A stretch of 64,000 bases of DNA, from contig NZ_JAFMZQ010000001.1 in assembly GCF_024436415.1 (NCBI RefSeq), forward strand, positions 3,276,909 to 3,340,908. Direction: 5' to 3'. Source of the DNA: Pedobacter deserti (GTDB taxonomy: Bacteria; Bacteroidota; Bacteroidia; Sphingobacteriales; Sphingobacteriaceae). The position numbers and the translations under genes were made by a program. A model generated the notes under the pieces. That model was not told the DNA's origin. It worked only from the letters and a program-made list of their open reading frames with translations, and ran no database searches. Below, piece after piece: positions 44,752 through 53,214 of this stretch (position 1 is the first letter of the stretch; every line of letters starts with the position of its first letter).

Positions 44752-47298
44752 TTAGTCCAGCCCAATGGGAAGTGTAAACCAAAAAGTTGATCCCGCCCCT
44801 AGCTTGCTGTTCACACCAATTTCGCCTCCATGACGCTGTATAATATCCGCACTGATATACAAGCCCAAACCGAGTCCTGACACCTGATAACCAGACTCAT
44901 CTGCGCGGTAATAGCGTTCAAACAAATGCGGAAGCTTGTCGGCCGAAATGCCTGGTCCGTTATCGCGTACCGCTACCCTCGCGGTGTTGCCAACTCTTTC
45001 CGCAATCAGGTAAATATATCTCGAGTCAGGCGCATACTTAACCGCGTTGTTTACAAAATTTACAACCACCTGATCGATCCTGTGCTCATCCGCATACACT
45101 TCCAGTTCTTCGTCGCCCTCAAAGATGAGCTCGTGAGTGCCACTTGCACGCACATGCCCGCAGCATTCGTCAAGTAACTTCTTTAAAAGGAAGGTAGTCT
45201 TATTCAACCGCATAGAACCTTCATTCATCCGGCTTACGTTGAGCAGGTCGTCAATCAGGGCACTGATCTTATCCATGCTCCTGCCGGCCTGATCAATGAG
45301 CCTTGGCAAAATAGCTGCGGATGGATTATCCTTCAATCGCTGCATTAACTGAAGAGAAGCTTTAAGCGCTGTGATCGGCGTCTTAAGTTCGTGGCTGGCA
45401 ATGGAAATAAAGTCGTCTTTCTGCTGTTGCAATTTCTTAAAGTCGGTAATATCCAAAACCGTACCCAACAGCTTTTCAGGTATTCCGTTCGACTGAAAGT
45501 AAACCTTAGCCTGCACCCTGATCCAGCGAATCGACTGATCCTTGGCGATTAACCGTGCCTCGTAAAACATGTGACCGTCGCGCGCCGCCCTAATGTGAGC
45601 CTGCTTACTCAAATGCACGTCGTCGGGATGAAACAACGGAAGAAGATCAAGGCGCGAAGACGGCTTAGGAAAACCAAATATGGCGTCGAAGCGCTCGGAC
45701 GTGAGCAAGGCATTGGTCAGATAATTATGTTCAAAAGTACCAATCTCAGCAGCGTCCACCGCAAGCCTGATGCGTTCTTCAACGTCTTCGATGGACCGTC
45801 TTCCTTTAACCTGCTCCGTCACATCAATGGCCACAACCATAATCGTATTGATCTGACCCTGGTTTACCACAGGTTCATATACAAAATCGATAAAGACCGT
45901 TTGAGGTATACCATGCTTGATAAGGACAACCTCATGCTCCTTGGCAACAAACGGCTGCCCTGTACGAATAACCTGGTCCATAACCGGCGCATAGCTTTCG
46001 GCCGCTTCTGATATGGCCTCCCAAATGGTACGGTTTTCCAGTTCAGCCCTGTCCTTGCCTACCAGTTCAAGATAACCATCATTAACCTCCTGCACCATCA
46101 AATCACTCGCCCGGAGCACACATATTCCAATCGGAGCCTGACGGATTAAACTCCTGAACCGTGCTTCACTTTCAGTGAGTGCCTGATGCTTGTCCTGCAA
46201 ATCATGTTGCGAACGAACGAGATCCTCGTTGGAGGCAGAAAGATCTTCTACCGCGGCAGTAAGCTCCTCATTAATAGCGTTGAGTTGCTCTGTCAGCACC
46301 TGCTCATTTTCCAAACTGGCCTCGAGCAGTTGGCGCTGTTGAACCTTCGCTGTAATGTCATCGGCCGCCACGATAATACCGCACACATTGCCTTGGTCAT
46401 CTCTTAGCGGATCATAATAAAAACTGACATACTTTTCGGCCGGACCTGAGGGTGAATTGTAGTAAAATATCTGCTCCTCCTGCCCGTATCCTATACCGGT
46501 TTCATAGACCTGTCGTAGATAGCCTGGAAACGGCTGCCCCTCAAGCTCCGGAAGTATCTCCATCAGCTGCCGGCCTGTAACCTCCTCTATCGATCGGTCC
46601 CACAAGTTTACAAGAGGTTGATTAACAATTTCTATAACCCACTCGCGGCCTCTGAGTATCATCAGCGGATAATGTGCAGTCATCACTAGGCTACGCAAAC
46701 TGCTCTCACTTTTAGCCAGGTCCCTGACACGAGCCTCAATCTTAGCCTCAAGTTCCGCGTTAAGCTTTTCAAGCTCATCATGCGCTTCCTTCAAATCCTC
46801 AACTGTAGCTGTCAGTTCTTCATTTGCTGCAGCAAGCTCTTCGTTAGAAGCAGCAAGCTCCTCAGTAAGTTCCTGCTCCCGGTGTTCGGCAAGGATCGCC
46901 TGAGTAACATTCTGCGTTGTGATCAGCAGATACTCGACATCGTCAGAATTCTTTTTCACCGGCAGTATCTCCAGTTGCCACCAGCCCGGCACTACTTCTC
47001 CTGCTTCGTTGCGCATGTCGTATCGGAAAACGGGCATATGCACCTGTGTATTGTGGTCTATCGCTTGGTTTAAGGCCAGGCTTACCAGTTCCGGGCCATT
47101 CTCACCTGCGATCACCGGATCGTAAACTTGCCACAGGCTTTTGCCTCGATGGTCGGAGCCGGCACCTATGCCCGTAGCTTGCATATGTGCACTGTTATAA
47201 TCAAGTATCGTAAACTCGGGCGAGTTTGCCCGAAGAATGATCCGCGGCACGTCTGATTGAAAGAGCGCTTGAAAAATCGGCGTGGTGATGTGCTCCAT
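44752..47298 (-). CDS. Multi-PAS histidine kinase
   Basis: This 848-residue cytoplasmic-looking kinase has no clear membrane helix. Four PAS or PAC modules are visible (about 5-135, 200-330, 375-500 and 515-620), joined by two coiled coils with repeated NEEL heptads (around 140-195 and 335-375). HisKA has the phospho-His636 in IASHELKTPIT, and the ATPase shows NFVNNAVKYA, VRDNGPGI and SGLGLGLYIS. No output domain follows. It starts five bases after the ThiF-rhodanese stop, in an msrA-thiF-kinase operon just before the stressosome operon, so it may share the response regulator at 38533. Confidence 0.88.
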   Translation of the reverse strand: MEHITTPIFQALFQSDVPRIILRANSPEFTILDYNSAHMQATGIGAGSDHRGKSLWQVYDPVIAGENGPELVSLALNQAIDHNTQVHMPVFRYDMRNEAGEVVPGWWQLEILPVKKNSDDVEYLLITTQNVTQAILAEHREQELTEELAASNEELAAANEELTATVEDLKEAHDELEKLNAELEAKIEARVRDLAKSESSLRSLVMTAHYPLMILRGREWVIEIVNQPLVNLWDRSIEEVTGRQLMEILPELEGQPFPGYLRQVYETGIGYGQEEQIFYYNSPSGPAEKYVSFYYDPLRDDQGNVCGIIVAADDITAKVQQRQLLEASLENEQVLTEQLNAINEELTAAVEDLSASNEDLVRSQHDLQDKHQALTESEARFRSLIRQAPIGICVLRASDLMVQEVNDGYLELVGKDRAELENRTIWEAISEAAESYAPVMDQVIRTGQPFVAKEHEVVLIKHGIPQTVFIDFVYEPVVNQGQINTIMVVAIDVTEQVKGRRSIEDVEERIRLAVDAAEIGTFEHNYLTNALLTSERFDAIFGFPKPSSRLDLLPLFHPDDVHLSKQAHIRAARDGHMFYEARLIAKDQSIRWIRVQAKVYFQSNGIPEKLLGTVLDITDFKKLQQQKDDFISIASHELKTPITALKASLQLMQRLKDNPSAAILPRLIDQAGRSMDKISALIDDLLNVSRMNEGSMRLNKTTFLLKKLLDECCGHVRASGTHELIFEGDEELEVYADEHRIDQVVVNFVNNAVKYAPDSRYIYLIAERVGNTARVAVRDNGPGISADKLPHLFERYYRADESGYQVSGLGLGLYISADIIQRHGGEIGVNSKLGAGSTFWFTLPIGLD

Positions 47299-47303
47299 GA
47301 AAG

Positions 47304-48431
47304 CTAGCTTAGTTTAGTTTTCGCCACAAAATACTGAGGATATTTCGCAATACCCCCTTTTAAACTATAAATTTTCTTGTCGTTGCCCCATTTCTCCTGA
47401 AGTTGCTGGGCTGCATGGAGACTTCGAATACCATGCTGACAAACCAACACGATGCGTTCTTCTTTATAATGATTATTAAGGAAGGAATCAAAATCCCGCA
47501 ATGGAGCCAGCACAAATTTAGCGGCGTCAAGGCGGGGAGTCTCGCGTTCCTCTCGCACATCAACGAGTAAGGTACCGCCGCCCAGGTAGAGTTGTTCCAT
47601 TCGCTGAGCATTGATTTCCTCGATATCATCGTCAGACAGACCACAGTTCAGACTGTAATTCATTGCAATAAATTCGTTCGCCGACGCCGGTAAACGATAA
47701 CTAATCGTCGAAGGCACTATGGCAAGCTTACTCATCTGCTGATTTCTTATATCATAAATCAGCAGCTGGTTGACAAGGGCTGTACCGACACCGGTAATCA
47801 TTTTAATCACCTCTGCCGCCTGCATCGTACCAATAATACCGGGAAGCACACCGAGCACGCCATTGTCAGCGCAGTTGCCTATCTGATCTTTCCCTGGCGG
47901 CTCTGGAAACAGGTCCCGATAATTCGCAGCAATAGCATCAGGCCCTGTTACATTGAAAACAGCAAGCTGACCGTCGTACTGATCGGCCGCCCCAAAAACC
48001 AATGGCTTACCGAGCATCGCAGCAGCGTCACTGATCATGTATTTCGACTCAAAGTTGTCCGTACCGTCTAAAATATAATCGTAGCGCTCAAATAAGGATA
48101 GCGCATTATGCTGATCTACAGGATAAATATAGGGCTCGACAGCTACATCCGGGTTAAGGTCGCGCAACCTTGCAGCAGCAGCGTCCGCCTTGTATAAACC
48201 AAGTGACTCTGTCCCGTACAAGATCTGCCGGTGAAGATTACTCAACTCAACAACATCCGGATCAGCAATTCCGATTCGTCCAACTCCAGCGGCAGCTAAG
48301 TATTGCAATGCCGGACAACCAAGTCCTCCAGCACCAATCACCAGGACACTGGCACTAAAGAGTTTTCTTTGCGCTTCGATGCCGAAATCCGTTAGACGGA
48401 TCTGTCTGCTGTAACGTTCGTTCATGTACAT
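47304..48431 (-). CDS. ThiF/MoeB-type E1-like adenylyltransferase with rhodanese domain
   Basis: The 375-residue protein joins an E1-like adenylyltransferase (about 1-245: nucleotide loop VLVIGAGGLGCPALQYLAAAG, the RQIL stretch, GTDNFESKY) to a C-terminal rhodanese domain (about 270-370) with active-site CQHGIRS. Such fusions activate and thiolate sulfur-carrier proteins for thiamine, molybdopterin or thiolated tRNA. The zinc-binding CxxC found in MoeB/UBA4 is absent (the position reads ANYRDLFPEPP), while the GNCADNGVLGVLPG region keeps a Cys. The sulfur-carrier partner is not in the window. It sits between msrA and the PAS kinase in one operon. Confidence 0.86.
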   Translation of the reverse strand: MYMNERYSRQIRLTDFGIEAQRKLFSASVLVIGAGGLGCPALQYLAAAGVGRIGIADPDVVELSNLHRQILYGTESLGLYKADAAAARLRDLNPDVAVEPYIYPVDQHNALSLFERYDYILDGTDNFESKYMISDAAAMLGKPLVFGAADQYDGQLAVFNVTGPDAIAANYRDLFPEPPGKDQIGNCADNGVLGVLPGIIGTMQAAEVIKMITGVGTALVNQLLIYDIRNQQMSKLAIVPSTISYRLPASANEFIAMNYSLNCGLSDDDIEEINAQRMEQLYLGGGTLLVDVREERETPRLDAAKFVLAPLRDFDSFLNNHYKEERIVLVCQHGIRSLHAAQQLQEKWGNDKKIYSLKGGIAKYPQYFVAKTKLS

Positions 48432-48450
48432 CGGCGACTGCGTTAAACAA

Positions 48451-48942
48451 TCAGCTTAGCTTCCATTCAGGGCGCTCATAGTGACAGGTATATCCGTTTG
48501 GGTACTTTTGCAGGTAATCCTGATGCTCCTCTTCGGCATTCCAGAAATCTGTAGCAGGTACCACCTCTGTAACGATCTTACCAGGCCATTTGCCTGATGC
48601 CTCCATTTCTGCAATCAGTTGGAGTGCTACCTCTCGCTGCGTATCATTGAGGTAAAAAATCGCCGAGCGGTACGAGGTACCGATATCGTTGCCTTGCCTG
48701 TTACGCGTTGTCGGGTCGTGAATCTGAAAAAAGTATTCAAGTAATCCTCTGTATGATAAACGCTTAGCATCAAATTCTATGGCGATCCCTTCCGCATGTG
48801 TACCATGGTTTCGATAGGTTGCATTAGGAACATCGCCGCCAGTGTAACCCACTACGGTAGATATCACTCCTGGCTGATGCCTGAATAACTCCTCAACGCC
48901 CCAAAAACACCCCCCTGCAAGAATAGCTTTTTCCGTACTCAT
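48451..48942 (-). CDS. msrA: Peptide methionine sulfoxide reductase MsrA
   Basis: This 163-residue enzyme repairs S-form methionine sulfoxide using thioredoxin. The catalytic motif [12 protein letters not shown] has Cys12, followed by STVVGYTGG, the HDPTT loop and a near-terminal Cys in [10 protein letters not shown] as a likely resolving residue. The length is typical of the family and no MsrB domain is fused. It lies 19 bases upstream of the ThiF-rhodanese gene on the same strand, and its ATG at 48942 is the first start. It is divergent from the threonine aldolase gene. Confidence 0.95.
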   Translation of the reverse strand: MSTEKAILAGGCFWGVEELFRHQPGVISTVVGYTGGDVPNATYRNHGTHAEGIAIEFDAKRLSYRGLLEYFFQIHDPTTRNRQGNDIGTSYRSAIFYLNDTQREVALQLIAEMEASGKWPGKIVTEVVPATDFWNAEEEHQDYLQKYPNGYTCHYERPEWKLS

Positions 48943-49007
48943 AATCTTTCTGTTTTGATTGGAATAAAGGTACTAAAAAGTCCCTAAATTTGTCGCAAAC
49001 GTAAAAA

Positions 49008-50063
49008 ATGGACACAAGTCATACAATCCAATCACTAGCCAGCGAAAATTTTGCAGGTGTTCACCCCGCTTTTCTGGAAGCGCTCATCCAATGTAATAAC
49101 GGACATAGCTTTGCTTACGGTGCCGACGAATATACGCGTAATGCATCCGAGCTGTTCGGGCAGGTGTTTGGCGATATTGCCGGCGTCCATTTTACCTTCA
49201 ACGGAACAGGCGCCAACATCGTCTCTTTAAGTAGCATGGCTGAGCGGTTTAACGCAATACTCTGTGCAGACAGCGCCCATATATATAACGATGAGTCGAC
49301 CGCCCCGGAATCTCTGGCCGGATGCCGGCTTTTGCCGGTGGCCAGCACCAACGGAAAGATTGATCCAGCAGCGCTTCGGAGAAAGATCACCAGGATCGGC
49401 AACCCGCACGCAGCCCAGATATCCGCCATATCTATTACCCAATGCACGGAGTTTGGCACAGTTTACACCATCAGCGAACTCAAGGAGCTTATTGCCGTGG
49501 CCAAAGAATTCGGTTTGCTCGTGCATATGGACGGTGCCCGTATCTATAACGCCGCAGCCAGCTTAAACTGCAGTCTTGCAGCACTTACCTCAGAAATCGG
49601 TATTGATGTACTCTCACTGGGCGGAACCAAAAACGGCATGATGTTCGGTGAGGCAGTGGTGTTTTTTAACGACGAGTTATACCAGAAGGCCATCTACCAT
49701 TTAAAGCGGGCAACGCAGCTAAACTCTAAGATGCGCTTCATCAGCAGTCAGTTTCAAGCCATGCTGAATGGCGAACTATGGCGGGAGATCGCTAACCACA
49801 CCAATAACCTTGCATCCCGGCTTGCTGAAGGACTCAAAAAGATTCCGGAAGTGCAGATTACCCGTCCGGTAGAGGCAAACGCCGTGTTCGCAATATTTCC
49901 AGCTTCATGGGTTTCTTCGTTAAAGGAAACCATGTATTTCCATACCTGGGATGAGGAACTTCAGGAAATGCGCCTGGTATGCGCCTTCGACCTTGTAGAA
50001 GCCGACATAGATCGGTTCCTCGCTGTTGCTGGAAGGCTATCTGCTACGCCCGATATTAGGTAA
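49008..50063 (+). CDS. ltaE: Low-specificity threonine aldolase (beta-eliminating lyase fold)
   Basis: The 351-residue PLP enzyme splits L-threonine or allo-threonine to glycine and acetaldehyde. Fold-type I features are visible: SASENFAGVHPAF-like N-terminus, GTGANIVSL near residue 69, MDGARIYNAA near 172 and the lysine in LSLGGTKNGMM near 205. Related enzymes also act on beta-hydroxy amino acids or tyrosine/tryptophan, so substrate range is inferred. Its 3' end overlaps the convergent MFS gene by 27 bases. It starts 65 bases from the divergent msrA. Confidence 0.87.
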   Translation: MDTSHTIQSLASENFAGVHPAFLEALIQCNNGHSFAYGADEYTRNASELFGQVFGDIAGVHFTFNGTGANIVSLSSMAERFNAILCADSAHIYNDESTAPESLAGCRLLPVASTNGKIDPAALRRKITRIGNPHAAQISAISITQCTEFGTVYTISELKELIAVAKEFGLLVHMDGARIYNAAASLNCSLAALTSEIGIDVLSLGGTKNGMMFGEAVVFFNDELYQKAIYHLKRATQLNSKMRFISSQFQAMLNGELWREIANHTNNLASRLAEGLKKIPEVQITRPVEANAVFAIFPASWVSSLKETMYFHTWDEELQEMRLVCAFDLVEADIDRFLAVAGRLSATPDIR

Positions 50064-51239
50064 GAAGCCCGTCAATAGACCGATAAGCGGCAGAAATGAA
50101 CACAAATGAAAAACGTGTTCTATACTTGTGCTGTCGGCTAAGTTGCCCAGCAGTGCCGACCCAATTCCACCCAGTCCGAAAGCAAAACCGAAGAATAGAC
50201 CAGATACAAGGCCTACCTTACCTGGAATAAGTTCCTGCGCATAAACAAGAATAGCGGAGAATGCCGAGGCCAGAATTACGCCAATGGGAACCACCAGCAC
50301 GCCAGTCCAGAACAAATTTGCGTAAGGCAGCAGCAACGCGAATGGAGCGGTACCCAATATAGAAAACCAGATCACATACTTGCGACCTATCCTGTCGCCA
50401 ACCGGGCCGCCAATAAGTGTGCCCGCAGCAACGGAAACCAGGAAGATAAACAAATACACCTGGGAAGTTTGAACAGAAACATGAAACTTACTCATCACAT
50501 AGAACGTAAAATAGCTTGTTAAGCTGGCCATGTAAAAATACTTGGAAAAGATGAGGATAAGCAGGATAATTATGGCCAGAATGACCCTGGGTCGGGAAAA
50601 GCCGTGCGGGGCTGCCCCTGTTCCCTTCTTTGATCGTGTACGCTCACTAACATAGCTGCGGTACCAGTTCCCTACGCGGCTCAATACAACTATGGCCACC
50701 AAAGCCACTAAGCAGAACCATATCACGCTGGTCTGGCCGTTAGGCACAATGATCCACGCAGCAAGCAGCGGCCCGAGTGAACTCCCGAAATTCCCGCCCA
50801 ACTGAAAGATCGATTGTGCCAATCCCCTTTTTCCACCTGAAGCCGCATGGGCCATCCTGGAAGCCTCCGGGTGGAATATCGATGAACCCGTTCCCACGAG
50901 AGCAACCGATACAAGCATCATATAAAAATTGCCCGACAAAGCCAATGAGATAAGCCCTATTAATGTGAAACTCATTCCCACAGCTAAAGAATATGGCTGA
51001 GGCTTCCTGTCGGTATAAAGCCCCACAAAAGGCTGAAAGAGCGAAGCCGCCATCTGAAAAGTCAGTGTAATTAGACCAATCTGCGTAAAACTCAGGTTAT
51101 AACTGCTTTTTACAACCGGATATATAGCCGGAATGATCGACTGAATCGTGTCATTCAGGAGATGCGAAAAGCTGATGGCAAAAAGAATCGGAAATACGGT
51201 TTTTTCAGCGAGATGGTCTGAAGGATGGCTTGTATTCAT
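50037..51239 (-). CDS. MFS transporter, Fsr (fosmidomycin resistance)-like
   Basis: This 400-residue polytopic permease has about 12 hydrophobic segments. Family-typical stretches are the N-terminal 'FSHLLNDTIQSIIPAIYP', the 'LGGNFGSSLGPLLAAWI' helix, the 'GGPVGDRIGRKYVIWFSILG' loop and the G-rich last helices 'GLFFGFAFGLGGIGSALLGNLAD'. Fsr-type MFS proteins export fosmidomycin-like compounds or small metabolites. The substrate is inferred. The gene runs toward the aldolase, overlapping it at the 3' end, and follows DUF72 only at a distance of 21 bases, so it may be the last gene of the Ku operon. Confidence 0.87.
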   Translation of the reverse strand: MNTSHPSDHLAEKTVFPILFAISFSHLLNDTIQSIIPAIYPVVKSSYNLSFTQIGLITLTFQMAASLFQPFVGLYTDRKPQPYSLAVGMSFTLIGLISLALSGNFYMMLVSVALVGTGSSIFHPEASRMAHAASGGKRGLAQSIFQLGGNFGSSLGPLLAAWIIVPNGQTSVIWFCLVALVAIVVLSRVGNWYRSYVSERTRSKKGTGAAPHGFSRPRVILAIIILLILIFSKYFYMASLTSYFTFYVMSKFHVSVQTSQVYLFIFLVSVAAGTLIGGPVGDRIGRKYVIWFSILGTAPFALLLPYANLFWTGVLVVPIGVILASAFSAILVYAQELIPGKVGLVSGLFFGFAFGLGGIGSALLGNLADSTSIEHVFHLCSFLPLIGLLTGFLPNIGRSR

Positions 51240-51259
51240 GCGTTTGCAAAGATAAGATT

Positions 51260-52018
51260 TTAGCGCGAGCCATGCACAAGGTCTTTTAGTGTGTTCAGGT
51301 TTTTTAATGCATCACCCATGGTATTGTTGAAATAAACATGAACCGTCTTTCCCTCCGCAAGCCAGTCAGAAATATACCCCGCATATTCATATAGCAACTG
51401 CTCGTCATAACTCCCGCGGTAGCTGCCGCCCGGACCATGGAACCGGAGATATACAAAAGGCAGATCACTATCTAGCATAGGCGTTGCCGAAGCAGGCATA
51501 TCCTGGATAACGAGAGCCATACGATTGTCCTCCAAAAGACGATATACCTCATCGCGGTAGAGCGACACATGTCTGAATTCCAGCGCAATGTTCCAGTTCA
51601 TCTCCTCATCGCAATGCCTCAGCTCAGTTACCAGCCGCGCCAGCTGACGCAGGTGTTCGATCCGTACGCTCGCCGGAAATTGCACAAGCACGCACCCTTT
51701 CTTTTCGCCTGCATGAGAAATAACATCCCAGAAGCGCTGTACCAATTCTGCGTCGAAAAGCAGACCTTTGTTATGAGTAATCTCACGAAAAAGCTTAAAA
51801 GTAAACCTGAAACCCTCGGGCACATCGTCTGCCCAACGGGCAATGGTAGACGCCATCGGAATTTTATAAAAGGAGCTGTTCACCTCAATACTGTTCATCA
51901 GCGAAGCATAGAAACAGAGACGGCTTTTACTTTTAAACTCATCCGGATAGAAAAGCTTGTTGCGCACTGGTAGTAAAAGCCCGCTGGTCCCCGAATAGAA
52001 GCATGACAAATCCGACAT
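51260..52018 (-). CDS. DUF72 domain protein
   Basis: The 252-residue protein is a single DUF72 TIM-barrel-like domain: YSGTSGLLLP near residue 8, INSIEVNSSFYKIP, FTFKLFREITHNKGLL, NIALEFRHVSLY and LRFHGPGGSYRGSYD. The family is widespread and its reaction is unknown. It lies 8 bases after the Ku gene stop on the same strand. This Ku-DUF72 proximity suggests a shared transcript, although whether DUF72 has any role in DNA repair is not shown by the sequence. Confidence 0.88.
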   Translation of the reverse strand: MSDLSCFYSGTSGLLLPVRNKLFYPDEFKSKSRLCFYASLMNSIEVNSSFYKIPMASTIARWADDVPEGFRFTFKLFREITHNKGLLFDAELVQRFWDVISHAGEKKGCVLVQFPASVRIEHLRQLARLVTELRHCDEEMNWNIALEFRHVSLYRDEVYRLLEDNRMALVIQDMPASATPMLDSDLPFVYLRFHGPGGSYRGSYDEQLLYEYAGYISDWLAEGKTVHVYFNNTMGDALKNLNTLKDLVHGSR

Positions 52019-52026
52019 AAGCTAAA

Positions 52027-52800
52027 TCATGCGCCTTTCTTGCTCCCAAGACTGCTCATCAGTTGAGCATAGAGATCGTCGCCTTTCTCCTTTTTAGGTT
52101 TAAGTTTCTTGATGGTTGGCCGTTTGCCCTTAGCCTTCGCTTCAATCAGCTTAAGCAGCTTAGTATGATATTCATCCTTGTACTTCGACACATCAAAATC
52201 TTCAGCATACTGGTTCACCAGCGTCAGTCCCATATCCAGCTCCTTTTTGCTGATACTGATCTTATCATCCACCTTGAGTTCATCCTGATCGCGGATTTGC
52301 TGCTGAAACCTGATTCGGGTAACGACAAGCGCCTTGCCCACCGGATGTACAATACATAAACTTTCGCTGCTTCTCAGCACAAAGCGGGCCAGGCCGGCTT
52401 TGCCCGACTTTTTCAGTACCTGCATCAGTAGAGCATAAGCCTTGTTGCTTTTCGTTTCAGGCTCAGCATAGTAAGATGTCTCGTAGAACATCGGGTTTAC
52501 CGAGGCAATGTCCACAAAGCTTTCTATCTCAATCAGCTTGGTCTTCTCCGGTGCGGCAGCCTCAAAATCACTCTCCTCTACAATGATATAATTCCCGTTT
52601 TTGTACTTATAGCCCTTCACAATTTTATCGTAGGGAACTTCCTTCCGGGTATCTTCGTTGATCCTCTGAAACTTAATATGTGCATGATCCCTGCTGTCGA
52701 GCATATCCAGGTCGAGCGAAGTAGTCTGCACCGCCGAATATAACTTGATGGGAATACTCACCAGGCCAAAACTGATTGTCCCTTTCCAAATTGATCTCAT
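52027..52800 (-). CDS. ku: Non-homologous end-joining protein Ku
   Basis: Prokaryotic Ku, 257 residues, forms a homodimeric ring on broken DNA ends and recruits LigD. The core starts 'RSIWKGTISFGLVSIPIKLYSAV' and includes 'RINEDTRKEVPYDKIVKGYKY', 'FYETSYYAEPETKSNKAYALL' and the DEYHTKLLKLIEAK pattern. The basic C-terminal tail (KGKRPTIKKLKPKKEKG) fits a DNA-contacting extension. It overlaps the upstream 89-residue gene by four bases and precedes DUF72. Its partner LigD-like protein lies at 7604-9220. Confidence 0.95.
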   Translation of the reverse strand: MRSIWKGTISFGLVSIPIKLYSAVQTTSLDLDMLDSRDHAHIKFQRINEDTRKEVPYDKIVKGYKYKNGNYIIVEESDFEAAAPEKTKLIEIESFVDIASVNPMFYETSYYAEPETKSNKAYALLMQVLKKSGKAGLARFVLRSSESLCIVHPVGKALVVTRIRFQQQIRDQDELKVDDKISISKKELDMGLTLVNQYAEDFDVSKYKDEYHTKLLKLIEAKAKGKRPTIKKLKPKKEKGDDLYAQLMSSLGSKKGA

Positions 52801-53066
52801 AGTTCTTCATTTATGTCCTTACTAATGCGATGCGGATGGAGAGCATCCAGCCGGTCCGCCAATACATGCAACAGTTCTTCATCTAAACCACCAGGGTTTT
52901 GGCATATATGCAGGAAATTGTACTCATCAGGTTCAAAACCAGCCACAAGCTTACCATCCTGGTAAACCTTTACTTTGCACCGGTCGCCGTCATGATGCGG
53001 GTATTCTGCAACTTCAAAGTGGTGGACCTCCTTGTCTACGCTAACCGTAACGGGATAATTTTCCAT
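52797..53066 (-). CDS. Hypothetical protein (89 aa) cotranscribed with ku
   Basis: The ATG at 53066 gives 89 residues (MENYPVTVSVDKEVHHF...). An upstream start at 53096 adds ten residues without clear support. The protein is hydrophilic, with a beta-rich first half ('VEVAEYPHHDGDRCKVKVYQDGKLVAGF'-like) and a helical end ('LDEELLHVLADRLDALHPH'). No domain is recognised. Its stop overlaps the Ku start (ATGA), so the two are translationally coupled, and a link to end joining is possible but unproven. Confidence 0.65.
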   Translation of the reverse strand: MENYPVTVSVDKEVHHFEVAEYPHHDGDRCKVKVYQDGKLVAGFEPDEYNFLHICQNPGGLDEELLHVLADRLDALHPHRISKDINEEL

Positions 53067-53147
53067 AATAGCATTCTGCTGATGGTATATAAACAAAACT
53101 GAAGTACACTAGTTTTCCGGAACATTGAAAGAAGTCTTTCCAAAGTC

Positions 53148-53174
53148 ATTTGTTGCAACTACATTGCAACAAAT
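53148..53174. promoter_or_regulatory. Perfect palindromic operator upstream of the CPYC flavoprotein gene
   Basis: ATTTGTTGCAA (53148-53158) and TTGCAACAAAT (53164-53174) form an exact 11-base inverted repeat with a CTACA spacer. The right arm contains the TTG that serves as the -33 element of the downstream promoter, so a bound dimer would block transcription. Confidence 0.65.
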
Positions 53175-53194
53175 AAATAAATAAGCTACCTTTA
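53164..53194 (+). promoter_or_regulatory. Promoter of the CPYC flavoprotein gene
   Basis: TTG (53164-53166) and TACCTTTA (53187-53194) are separated by 20 bases, one mismatch from TTG-N20-TAnnTTTG. The first in-frame ATG (53194) overlaps the -7, so the product probably starts at a later ATG (53215). Confidence 0.5.
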
Positions 53195-53214
53195 TGAGAA
53201 TTCAAAAGCAAATG

